Source: RSA11 sp036564135 (GTDB lineage: Bacteria; Actinomycetota; Thermoleophilia; Solirubrobacterales; 70-9). From it: DNA of 64,000 nt. Position 1 is the first letter of the stretch. Each line of letters opens with the position of its first letter. The position numbers were made by a program, and so were the translations under genes. Shown piece by piece: positions 41,694 to 48,695 of this stretch. The DNA is taken from NCBI GenBank assembly GCA_036564135.1, contig DATCLC010000119.1, forward strand, positions 32,518 to 96,517, read 5' to 3'. A model generated the notes under the pieces. The model made no database searches, was not told the origin of the DNA, and saw nothing but the letters and a program-made list of their open reading frames with translations.

Positions 41694-42015
41694 GGGTCTC
41701 GGTCACGCGCGCCACGCCCGCGCGCAGGCCGCTCGGCCGCCGCCGGCGCCGCAGGCCGAGGGCGACGAGCGCCACCGCGGCAGCCCCGCCGACCACGACC
41801 GCGCCCGCCGGGCGCACCCAGTTGCGCGGGTCGCGCAGCGCGTCCAGCTCGTTCTCGGCGAGGTCGTCGGCCCAGCTCCCGAGCGCGGCGCTCGCCTGCT
41901 GCGTGATCGAGACGAGCGTGCTCTCGACGCGCGAGGCGAGGTCCTCGGGCGGCTCGATCGGCCGGAGCGCGTCCCGCAGCAGGCCCTCGATGTCCATCTG
42001 CCCAGGTTCCGTCAT
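41674..42015 (-). CDS. Single-pass membrane protein downstream of a sigma factor, possible anti-sigma
   Basis: 113 residues. A helical N-terminal half (MDIEGLLRDALRPIEPPEDL, VESTLVSITQQASAAL) is followed by one membrane helix near residues 72-92 (AGAVVVGGAAAVALVALGL) and a basic tail. ATG 42015 lies 4 nt after the sigma-factor stop, so both are co-expressed. That position is typical of anti-sigma factors, but the zinc-binding HxxxCxxC motif is absent. The topology and context only suggest the role. Confidence 0.65.
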   Translation of the reverse strand: MTEPGQMDIEGLLRDALRPIEPPEDLASRVESTLVSITQQASAALGSWADDLAENELDALRDPRNWVRPAGAVVVGGAAAVALVALGLRRRRRPSGLRAGVARVTETLSEIRR

Positions 42016-42019
42016 CCGC

Positions 42020-42574
42020 CTACGCACCCCCTTCGGCGCGCGCGATCTCCTCCTCGAGCTGCTTGAGCGCCCGGTGGATGAGCACCTTGGTCGCGCCCTC
42101 GCTGCGCCCGAGCGCGCGCGCGATCTCCCGGTTCGACATGTCGAGCGCGAAGCGCATGATCAGCGCCTCGCGCCGGTCGTCGTTGAGCGCGTCGAGCTTC
42201 TCCAGGACCAGCCGCAGCTCCTCGCGGCCCGCGACCACCCGCTCGGTCGGGTGCGGGTGCGAGGGCGGCTCCACGGCCTCGATGTTCGCCTCCGGCCGCC
42301 GCGAGCGGTCGCGGTGATGGTTGGCGGCCAGGTTGTGCGCGATCCGGATCAGCCAAGGGCGCATCGGGCGGCCGTTCGACTCGCGGCGCGCCCGCTCGAA
42401 GTGCCGGTAGGCCTGCAGGAACGTCTGCTCGGTCAGATCCTCCGCGTCGTGGTGGTTGCCAACCCGGTAGTACGCGTAGGAATAGACGTCGCGCAGGTGC
42501 GCGCGGTACAGCTGCTCGAACTCCCTGTCGAGCTCGGCCTTGGCCGGCCCCGGCGCTCCCTCGGTTGCGCTCAC
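42020..42574 (-). CDS. RNA polymerase sigma-70 family factor (ECF type)
   Basis: 184 residues. Region 2: FEQLYRAHLRDVYSYAYYRV, then DAEDLTEQTFLQAYRHFERA and MRPWLIRIAHNLAANHHRD. Region 4: LDALNDDRREALIMRFALDMSNREIARALGRSEGATKVLIHRALKQLEE. No region 1.1 or 3. Hence an ECF factor of group-like SigE type. Start GTG 42574; TAGGCT lies 6 nt upstream, the shortest leaderless spacing seen here. It is followed by a small membrane-protein gene. Confidence 0.92.
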   Translation of the reverse strand: MSATEGAPGPAKAELDREFEQLYRAHLRDVYSYAYYRVGNHHDAEDLTEQTFLQAYRHFERARRESNGRPMRPWLIRIAHNLAANHHRDRSRRPEANIEAVEPPSHPHPTERVVAGREELRLVLEKLDALNDDRREALIMRFALDMSNREIARALGRSEGATKVLIHRALKQLEEEIARAEGGA

Positions 42575-42580
42575 GGCGCA

Positions 42581-42586
42581 AGCCTA
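42581..42586 (-). promoter_or_regulatory. -10 hexamer of the ECF sigma gene
   Basis: TAGGCT on the minus strand, 6 nt before GTG 42574; transcription would start on the start codon itself. Confidence 0.5.
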
Positions 42587-42633
42587 GCCCGGCCCAGCCC
42601 ACGCCCGGTGACGGTGCGGCGCCGGGGCGCATC

Positions 42634-44346
42634 TCAGGCGACCCTCCGCTGCCGCTCGGCCTGACGCAGGCCGGCGATCCACTCCGTGGGCTCGATCTCG
42701 CCCGCGATCAGCTCGGCGAGCCCGCTCAAGCGCGGCGCGGCGACGCCGGCCCGGGTCAGCGTCTCGGCGACGAGCGGCACCGAGTCGAGCCCCTCGGACG
42801 CCTGGCGGATGCGCCCGGGGATCTGGTCGGCGGGGACGCCCTTGCCGAGCAGCTCGCCGGCGCGCCGGTTGCGGGAGTTGGGCGCGAGCACGGTCGCGGT
42901 CAAATCACCGACCCCCGCGAGCCCGGCGAAGGTCTCCAGGCGCGCGCCCTTGAGCATCGCGTAGTCCACGCACTCGTCCCAGATCCCCGCGGCGGCGATG
43001 CCCGCCGCGTTCAGCCCGTAGGGCTCGGCCGCCGCGGCCGCGAGCGCGGCAGCGTTCTTGGCGACGCCCGCCATCTCGACGCCCGCCACGTCGTCGGTCG
43101 GCTCGCAGACCAGGCCCGCGCGGTTGAAGACCTCGTAGAGCTGGCGGCGCAGGTCGGCGTCGGCGCTGCCGAGCACGAGCGCCGCCATGCCGGCGGCGGC
43201 CTCACGGGCGTGCGCCGGTCCGCCCAGGCACGCGATCGCGCGCGCCCGCACGCGTTCGGCGACGTACTCGGTGGGCAGCATGCCGAGCGGCTGCACGAGC
43301 CCCTTGGTCAGCAGGAGCACAGCGGTGCGCGGCCCGATGCGGTCCGCGGTGGTCCCGACAGCCTGGGGCAGCGCCTTCGAGGGAACGGCGTAGACGACCA
43401 GGTCGCAGCCGCCGAGCTCGATGTCGCTGGCGCGTTTGATTGTCACGCCCTCGGGCAGCTTCACGCCGGGCAGGTACCGCTCGTTCTCGCGCTTGCGCTC
43501 GACCTCCTCCGCCGCCTCCTGGGTGCGGGTGCCGAGCTGGACCTCGAGCCCGCCGCGCGCGAGCAGCACGGCCATCGCGGTGCCCCAGCTGCCGGCGCCG
43601 ATGATCGCCGCCTGGCGAAGCGGCGGCAGCCCACCCAGGTACTCCCACTGCAGCTCGATGTTCGGCCAGATGCGCTCGGTCACAGTCGCCGCGAGGCTCG
43701 GCGAAGGACGCTCGGTGCGCGGGAAGGTGAGCGGCGGGCCGGCGCGCAGCGCGACCTTGCGCGGGCGGATGCGCCAGCCCCTGCGCACGTGCTCGCTGCC
43801 CAGCACCGCCACCGGCAGCACGGGCGCGCCCGTCTCCAGGGCGAGCCGGCCGACGCCGCGCTTCGGGCGCGCCAGCGAGCCCTGCCTGATGCGCGTGCCC
43901 TCGGGGAAGATCACGACGGTGCCGCCGCGCTCGACGGCGATGCGGGCGGTCTCCACCGCGGTCTCGTCGGATTGGCCGCGGCGGATCGGGAAGGCGCCGA
44001 GGCGGTTGAGGATCCAGCCCTGCCAGGGCTTCTCGAACAACTCGACCTTGGCGACGAACTGGATCTGCCGCCGCCACGGCAGGAGCGCGCCGATCACGAA
44101 CGGGTCCAGGAAGCTGCGGTGGTTCGCGGCGACGATCAGGCCGCCGCTCACCCGCGCGTGCTCGCGGCCTTGGCGCTCGAGCCGGAACCAGATCAGGAAC
44201 GCCGGAACGAGGATCAGGCGCGCGATCGTGTAGAGGATCTTGTTGACGCCGTGTTCGCGCGCGTAGCGGTGGTAACGCTGGAAGCGCTCCTCCGGGATGA
44301 CTTTGTCCTTTCGGGGTGGGGCCGAAACGCGCGGCTGTTCGTCCAT
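42634..44346 (-). CDS. Fused 1-acylglycerol-3-phosphate acyltransferase / glycerol-3-phosphate dehydrogenase (PlsC-GpsA)
   Basis: 570 residues in one open frame. Residues 20-235 are a PlsC acyltransferase: a membrane-associated helix (YTIARLILVPAFLIWF), the H-x4-D motif NHRSFLDP (His76, Asp81) and FPEGTR (147-152). Residues 244-570 are NAD(P)-dependent glycerol-3-phosphate dehydrogenase: IIGAGSWGTAMAVLLARGG, LLTKGLVQP, and the active-site Lys in EMAGVAKNAAALAAA. Hardly any linker separates them. The chain would make glycerol-3-phosphate and acylate its later product for phosphatidic acid. The usual order has these as separate genes. ATG 44346 is preferred over GTG 44361; neither has a Shine-Dalgarno. 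Confidence 0.92.
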   Translation of the reverse strand: MDEQPRVSAPPRKDKVIPEERFQRYHRYAREHGVNKILYTIARLILVPAFLIWFRLERQGREHARVSGGLIVAANHRSFLDPFVIGALLPWRRQIQFVAKVELFEKPWQGWILNRLGAFPIRRGQSDETAVETARIAVERGGTVVIFPEGTRIRQGSLARPKRGVGRLALETGAPVLPVAVLGSEHVRRGWRIRPRKVALRAGPPLTFPRTERPSPSLAATVTERIWPNIELQWEYLGGLPPLRQAAIIGAGSWGTAMAVLLARGGLEVQLGTRTQEAAEEVERKRENERYLPGVKLPEGVTIKRASDIELGGCDLVVYAVPSKALPQAVGTTADRIGPRTAVLLLTKGLVQPLGMLPTEYVAERVRARAIACLGGPAHAREAAAGMAALVLGSADADLRRQLYEVFNRAGLVCEPTDDVAGVEMAGVAKNAAALAAAAAEPYGLNAAGIAAAGIWDECVDYAMLKGARLETFAGLAGVGDLTATVLAPNSRNRRAGELLGKGVPADQIPGRIRQASEGLDSVPLVAETLTRAGVAAPRLSGLAELIAGEIEPTEWIAGLRQAERQRRVA

Positions 44347-44391
44347 TGCGCACGCGTACACGCGCGCGCGGAAACGGTTACCCGCTGGGCG

Positions 44392-45396
44392 CTACCAGGC
44401 GGCGCGCACGATCGCCTCGAGCTCGGCGCGGTCGGGCGGATCCGGGGTGTTCGCGAGCTGCTCGCGGGCGAGCATCGCGTCGAGCGCGGCGTCGAGAAGC
44501 CCCTCGTCGGCCCCCAGCTCCGTGAGCGTGCGCCGACCTCCCATCAGGTCCTCGAGCCGCTCGCCGATCGTCGCCGGGCGGGTCCCGAGGGCCCGCGCCA
44601 AGTCGGCGATCTCTCGCGGGGCACGGCCGGCCATCGCCTCCACCGTGTGCGGGAGAAGCGCGGCGTTCGTCTCCGCGTGCGGCAGGTTCATGGTCCGCAC
44701 CAACGTCTGGCAGACGACGTGGTGCAGAGCGATGCCGGTGCCATCGAGCGCGTAGGCGCAGAGCAGCGAGCCCAGCGCGAGCTCGACGCGAGTCGCGTCG
44801 TCGAGGCCGTGGTCGAGCGCACCGGCGATCAGCTCCGCGCCGCGGAGGGCTGCCAGGGTCGCGACCGGGTGCGAGCTGGGCACGTACAGCGACTCGATGC
44901 CGTGGGCGAGGGCGTTCATCGCGCTCGCGCGCAGGCGACGCTCGGGAAGGCTCGTCATCGCCGCCGGGTCGGCCACCACGAGCCGCGGGCGCACGAGCCC
45001 GGGCGCGTCGCGACCCTGGGGGAGGCGGTGGATGCGGGTCAGCTCGGCGCCCGAGAGCGTCGTCGGCAACGCCGCGACGGCGCCACCGCGCACGGCCGCG
45101 ATCGCCTTCGCGGTGTCGATCACCCGGCCGCCGCCGAGCGCGACGAGCCGCTGACCTTCGAGGGCGTCGATCAGCCCCGCCGAGGTCTCGTTCACCGGGC
45201 CCGGGGGCACCAGGTGCAGGGACGCCGCCTGCTCGGGAAGCTCGATCGGCCCCTGCGCGAGCCCGCTCTGCGTCGTAAGCAGCTCGTACTCCTCCCAGCC
45301 GTGCCGCGCGAGCAGCTCCATCACGTCGGCCATGGCGGCCGCGCGGAAGACGATCGTGCGCTCAGCGTCGCGCCAGGTGAAGTCGGTCTCGCTCAT
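44392..45396 (-). CDS. Iron-containing alcohol dehydrogenase family (maleylacetate reductase-like)
   Basis: 334 residues. The nucleotide site is VALGGGRVIDTAKAIA (about residues 87-102), then ALPTTLSGAELT. The metal histidines are in NALAHGIESLY and in ALHHVVCQTLV with LPHAETNAALLPH. The length and the missing large C-terminal helices fit the maleylacetate reductase branch. Substrate unproven. ATG 45396 lies only 19 nt downstream of the 3' end of tRNA-Thr on the same strand, without a Shine-Dalgarno, so tRNA processing could create the mRNA 5' end. Confidence 0.87.
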   Translation of the reverse strand: MSETDFTWRDAERTIVFRAAAMADVMELLARHGWEEYELLTTQSGLAQGPIELPEQAASLHLVPPGPVNETSAGLIDALEGQRLVALGGGRVIDTAKAIAAVRGGAVAALPTTLSGAELTRIHRLPQGRDAPGLVRPRLVVADPAAMTSLPERRLRASAMNALAHGIESLYVPSSHPVATLAALRGAELIAGALDHGLDDATRVELALGSLLCAYALDGTGIALHHVVCQTLVRTMNLPHAETNAALLPHTVEAMAGRAPREIADLARALGTRPATIGERLEDLMGGRRTLTELGADEGLLDAALDAMLAREQLANTPDPPDRAELEAIVRAAW

Positions 45397-45415
45397 GTGC
45401 CGCGCGTGGGTGCAG

Positions 45416-45488
45416 AGCCCGGGGCGGGACTCGAACCCGCAGCCGCCTGATTACAAATCAGGTGCTCTGCCAGTTGAGCTACCCGGGC
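45416..45488 (-). tRNA. tRNA-Thr (anticodon UGU)
   Basis: 73 nt on the minus strand. Acceptor stem GCCCGGG/CCCGGGC (7 bp), D arm with AGCTCAACTGGCAGAGC, anticodon stem CTGAT/ATCAG around TTTGTAA (anticodon TGT), and T arm GCGGGTTCGAGTCCCGC. The discriminator base is T; CCA is not encoded. Anticodon UGU reads ACA-type threonine codons. It stands between sigH and the iron-type dehydrogenase gene. Confidence 0.96.
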
Positions 45489-45505
45489 GCGTCTTTCCGG
45501 GACCC

Positions 45506-45511
45506 AGGATA
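45506..45511 (-). promoter_or_regulatory. Putative -10 element of tRNA-Thr
   Basis: TATCCT on the minus strand, about 17 nt before the mature tRNA 5' end. Confidence 0.4.
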
Positions 45512-45540
45512 TGGGCGGTCGCGGGCCCCGGAACGTGCGC

Positions 45541-45568
45541 GCGCCCCGGGCGGGCGGCCCCGGGGCGC
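45541..45568 (-). terminator. GC-rich hairpin after sigH
   Basis: GCGCCCCGGG (45541-45550) pairs with CCCGGGGCGC (45559-45568), loop 8 nt, some 35 nt behind the sigH stop. No T-run. Confidence 0.5.
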
Positions 45569-45603
45569 GGACGAAAGCGGTGTGGCGACGGTCCGCGGCC
45601 GAT

Positions 45604-46290
45604 CTAGAGCGGGACCTCGCGCTGGGCGAGGTGGTTTGCCACCTTGCGCTTCACCCGCTGCAGCGCGTTATCGACCGTCTTCGTGTCGCACTCGAGCTTG
45701 CGCGCGACGACCTCGTAGCTGTGGCCGTCGAGGTAGAGGGAGAGCACGCGCGACTCGAGGTCGGAGAGCACGCTGCCCAGGCAGGCCACCAGGCTGCTGA
45801 GCTCCTCGCTGGCGATCACGCGGTCGACCGGGTCGTCGGAGATCGGACCCGGGAGCACCTCCTCGAGCGTCGTCTCGGAGTCGTTGCCCGTCGCCGCCGG
45901 TGCCTGGGCGAACGAGACGTACTGGTTGAGCGGGCTGTGCTTGTTGCGGCTCGCGGTCTTGACCGCGGTGATGATCTGCCGCGTGATGCAGAGCTCGGCG
46001 AAGTTCCGGAAGCTCGACTCACGGTCGGGGCGGAAGTCCCGGATCGCCTTGTACAGGCCGACCAGGCCCTCCTGGATCAGGTCATCGGGCTCGCCGCCGA
46101 GCAGGAAGTACGAGGACGCCTTCAGGCGGACGAAACCGCGGTAGCGCTTGACCAGGCGGTCGTACGCGTCGGCGCTGCCCTGCTTGGCGAGGGCGACGAG
46201 GTAGTGATCATCAGGCTCAACCTGAGGGTTAGACTGCGCCCGCGAGTGGGTCGCCGCTACCGGTGCCGAGGGGATTTGCTGCGTTGCCAT
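45604..46290 (-). CDS. sigH: RNA polymerase sigma factor, SigH (Spo0H) type
   Basis: 228 residues. DDHYLVALAKQGSADAYDRLV, then LGGEPDDLIQEGLVGLYKAIRDFRPDRESSFRNFAELCITRQI (regions 2.1-2.4) and the C-terminal VACLGSVLSDLESRVLSLYLDGHSYEVVARKLECDTKTVDNALQRVKRK (region 4). The length and the segments fit the SigH/Spo0H group, which in deep actinobacteria and Firmicutes sits in the cysS-rlmB-sigH neighbourhood exactly as here. The leader is long (about 125 nt) and driven by a strong -35/-10 promoter. A palindrome in the leader suggests regulation. Confidence 0.92.
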   Translation of the reverse strand: MATQQIPSAPVAATHSRAQSNPQVEPDDHYLVALAKQGSADAYDRLVKRYRGFVRLKASSYFLLGGEPDDLIQEGLVGLYKAIRDFRPDRESSFRNFAELCITRQIITAVKTASRNKHSPLNQYVSFAQAPAATGNDSETTLEEVLPGPISDDPVDRVIASEELSSLVACLGSVLSDLESRVLSLYLDGHSYEVVARKLECDTKTVDNALQRVKRKVANHLAQREVPL

Positions 46291-46381
46291 GCCACACGAT
46301 CCTTCCGTTCATCGGAAATCGGGTGGCGCCGCACCTCCCCTGGGCGCCAGAACCTTCACTTGTCCGTGGCGAACGTCCGGT

Positions 46382-46399
46382 CTAAAGCTCGACCTTTAG
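46382..46399. promoter_or_regulatory. Palindromic site in the sigH leader
   Basis: CTAAAG, 6 nt, CTTTAG: a perfect two-arm palindrome about 20 bp downstream of the likely sigH transcription start. A candidate operator. Confidence 0.4.
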
Positions 46400-46419
46400 T
46401 TCACCCTTACGATGCGCGC

Positions 46420-46449
46420 AGTGTAGGGGGTCGCGCGTTCTTCTGTCAA
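46420..46449 (-). promoter_or_regulatory. Housekeeping-type promoter of sigH
   Basis: TTGACA (46449-46444), 18-bp spacer, TACACT (46425-46420) on the minus strand. Together with hsp20 it is one of only two clear -35/-10 pairs in the window. Confidence 0.7.
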
Positions 46450-46508
46450 CTCGCCCGGCGCGCCCTGCAAGGTTCGTTGCAGATTACGGGGTCCGTCCGG
46501 CGCCCTTG

Positions 46509-47186
46509 TTAAGCACTCGCGGCCGCCCGGCGTTGACGCAACGCCTCAAACAGCAGCACCGCGGCCGCGGCCGAGACGTTGAGCGATTCGACCCGCCCGA
46601 GCGTCGGGATCGAGACAAGCAGGTCGCACTGCTCGGCGACCCGCGGGCGCAGCCCCCTCCCCTCGCTGCCCAGGACCAACACCACGCGCCCGGTGAGCTC
46701 CGCGTCGAGATACGGCGTCGGCGCGTCGCCGTCGGCGCCGTACACCCAGACACCCGGCCGGCGCTTCGCCTCTGCGAGCCAGTCCGCCAGGTTGCGCACC
46801 CGCGCGACCGGCAGGTGCTCGACCGCTCCCGCCGACGCCTTGCAGACGGCTGGGGTCACCCCCACCGCGCGCCGCTCCGGGATCACGAGCCCGGCGGCGC
46901 CCGCCACCTCGGCCGAGCGCGCCACGGCGCCGAGGTTGTGCGGGTCCTGCACCTGGTCGAGGGCGACGACGAGCGCGTCCTCAGGCTCGAGCAAAGCGTC
47001 GGCGTCCGCGTACGGGTAGGGGTCCACCTCGGCAACGACGCCCTGGTGTTCAGGCGAGCCCGCCAGCCGCTCGAGCTCATCGGCGGGCGTCTCGGGGGCG
47101 CGCCAGACGCGCCGCACCCGACGCCGGCCACGCTGCGCCTCGGCGACCGGCCGTCGGCCGTAGACGATCTCGGGGCGGGAGGGCAC
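46509..47186 (-). CDS. rlmB: 23S rRNA 2'-O-methyltransferase (SpoU/RlmB family)
   Basis: 225 residues. VYGRRPVAEAQRG begins the substrate-binding domain. The SPOUT knot follows, with motif 1 in DQVQDPHNLGAVARSAE, motif 2 in VLVLGSEGRGLRP and motif 3 in LVSIPTLGRVESLNVSAAAAVLLFE. It methylates ribose in 23S rRNA (G2251 type in RlmB). GTG 47186 lies 4 nt after the cysS stop, so cysS-rlmB form one transcript. Only the short N-terminal domain is unusual. Confidence 0.92.
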   Translation of the reverse strand: MPSRPEIVYGRRPVAEAQRGRRRVRRVWRAPETPADELERLAGSPEHQGVVAEVDPYPYADADALLEPEDALVVALDQVQDPHNLGAVARSAEVAGAAGLVIPERRAVGVTPAVCKASAGAVEHLPVARVRNLADWLAEAKRRPGVWVYGADGDAPTPYLDAELTGRVVLVLGSEGRGLRPRVAEQCDLLVSIPTLGRVESLNVSAAAAVLLFEALRQRRAAASA

Positions 47187-47190
47187 GACC

Positions 47191-48549
47191 CTAGCGCCGC
47201 ACGAGCCGCGGCCCCTCGGCGGAGTCGCGAACCTCGTAGCCGCGGGCGATGAGCTCGTCGCGGATCCGGTCGGCGCGCTCGAAATCACGCTCGGCGCGCG
47301 CCTTCTCGCGCTCGGCGAGCAGGCGCTCGGCCTCGGGATCGATCTCGTCCTCCTCCTCGAGGAGCGCCTCCAGGCCGAGCAGGGGCAGGAGGTCTGCGAC
47401 GGCCGCGCGCGCCCCGGCGAGCGGGCGCTTGTTGGCCTCGCCGATCAGCTCGAACAGCGCGGCGAACGCCTTGGGCGTGTTGAAGTCGTCGGCGAGCGCG
47501 TCGAGGAAGGCCTCGCGGCGCTCGGCCACGAACGGGTCCTCCTCCCCCGCCCCGTCGTCCGCCGGCGCGTCGCGCAGGAAGTTGCGGATGCGCTCGACGC
47601 GCGCCTTGGCCTCCTCCAGCGCACGCTCGGAGAACTCGAGCGGCTGGCGGTAGTGGCCGGAGACCAGGTAGGCGACGATCGGCTGCGACCCGTAGCGGTC
47701 GAGGGCCTCGGCGAGCTGGAAGATGTTGCCGACCGACTTCGACATCTTCTCGTCGGCGACCCTGATCATCCCGTTGTGCATCCAGATCCGCGCGAGCGGC
47801 ACGCCGCGCGCCGCCTCGCTCTGCGCCACCTCGTTCTCGTGGTGCGGGAAGACCAGGTCCGAGCCGCCGCCGTGGATCTCGAAGTCCGCGCCGAGCAGCG
47901 ACTCGGCCATCGCCGAGCATTCAATGTGCCAGCCCGGGCGGCCCGGGCCCCACGGCGAGTCCCACTTGGTGTCCTCGCCCTCCTTGTGCCCCTTCCAGAG
48001 CGCGAAGTCGAGCGGATCCTCCTTGAGGCCGGCGCTGCCCGCCTCCTCGCCCTGGTCCATGTCGGCAGGATCGCGGTTCGAGAGCTTCCCGTACTCGGGG
48101 AAGCTGCGCACGCGGAAATACACGTCGCCACCCGACTCGTACGCGTGCCCCTTGGCGATCAGCTCGCTGATCAGCTCGATGATCTCGGGCATCGTCTCGG
48201 TCGCCCGGGGCTCCGCATCGGGGCGGCCGAGCCCGAGCCGGTTGGTGTCCTCCTCGTAGAGGCGGATCATCTCGGCCGCGTGCTCGGCTGAGGGCACGCC
48301 CGCCTCGCGCGCGGCGTCGTAGATCTTGTCGTTTACGTCGGTGACGTTGATGACGAGCTTCACCTCGTACCCGAGGCGCTCAAGGAAGCGGCGCAGCAGC
48401 ATGAAGACGACGTAGGGCCGCGCGTTGCCGACGTGGATGCGCGAGTACACGGTCGGGCCGCAGGCGTAGATCCCGACCTTCCCGGGTTCGCGGGGCTCGA
48501 GCTTGACGAGCTCGCCGCTCAGCGTGTCACGGATGCGCACCTCTCGCAC
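47191..48549 (-). CDS. cysS: Cysteinyl-tRNA synthetase
   Basis: 452 residues. Class I enzyme charging tRNA-Cys. YACGPTVYSRIHVGNARPYV has the HIGH-type motif (HVGN) and a zinc Cys; PGWHIECSAMAESLL and HHENEVAQSEA carry the other zinc ligands; ADEKMSKSVGN is the KMSKS loop. An additional C-terminal coiled part (EADEIDPEAERLLAEREKAR) is seen. Start GTG 48549: TACGAT lies 8 nt upstream and there is no Shine-Dalgarno. Followed by rlmB. Confidence 0.96.
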   Translation of the reverse strand: MREVRIRDTLSGELVKLEPREPGKVGIYACGPTVYSRIHVGNARPYVVFMLLRRFLERLGYEVKLVINVTDVNDKIYDAAREAGVPSAEHAAEMIRLYEEDTNRLGLGRPDAEPRATETMPEIIELISELIAKGHAYESGGDVYFRVRSFPEYGKLSNRDPADMDQGEEAGSAGLKEDPLDFALWKGHKEGEDTKWDSPWGPGRPGWHIECSAMAESLLGADFEIHGGGSDLVFPHHENEVAQSEAARGVPLARIWMHNGMIRVADEKMSKSVGNIFQLAEALDRYGSQPIVAYLVSGHYRQPLEFSERALEEAKARVERIRNFLRDAPADDGAGEEDPFVAERREAFLDALADDFNTPKAFAALFELIGEANKRPLAGARAAVADLLPLLGLEALLEEEDEIDPEAERLLAEREKARAERDFERADRIRDELIARGYEVRDSAEGPRLVRR

Positions 48550-48557
48550 AGGACGGG

Positions 48558-48563
48558 ATCGTA
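48558..48563 (-). promoter_or_regulatory. -10 hexamer of leaderless cysS
   Basis: TACGAT on the minus strand, 8 nt before GTG 48549. Confidence 0.5.
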
Positions 48564-48653
48564 GTCGCGTGGCCGCCGCTCGGCGGGGCTAGCCCCCGCA
48601 CCCGCTCCCCGCCGACGGTGCGAGAAAGTCGCGATACGCAACGAAATCGCACG

Positions 48654-48674
48654 CTCGGCGCGCGCCGCGCCGAG
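48654..48674 (-). terminator. Hairpin after the acyl-CoA synthetase gene
   Basis: CTCGGCGCG (48654-48662) pairs with CGCGCCGAG (48666-48674), loop 3 nt, about 20 nt behind the stop codon. ATTTCG follows a few bases later on the minus strand. Confidence 0.45.
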
Positions 48675-48695
48675 GTCCCCGGCGAGGTCCCCGGC

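Noticed and set aside
41674..42015. Zinc-binding anti-sigma (ZAS) factor
   Set aside because: The HxxxCxxC motif is absent; only context and one membrane helix support an anti-sigma role.
42565..45450. A 961-codon open frame on the plus strand
   Set aside because: It lies antisense to the PlsC-GpsA and dehydrogenase genes and across tRNA-Thr; its composition (Arg, Ala, Gly, His) is that of a high-GC shadow frame.
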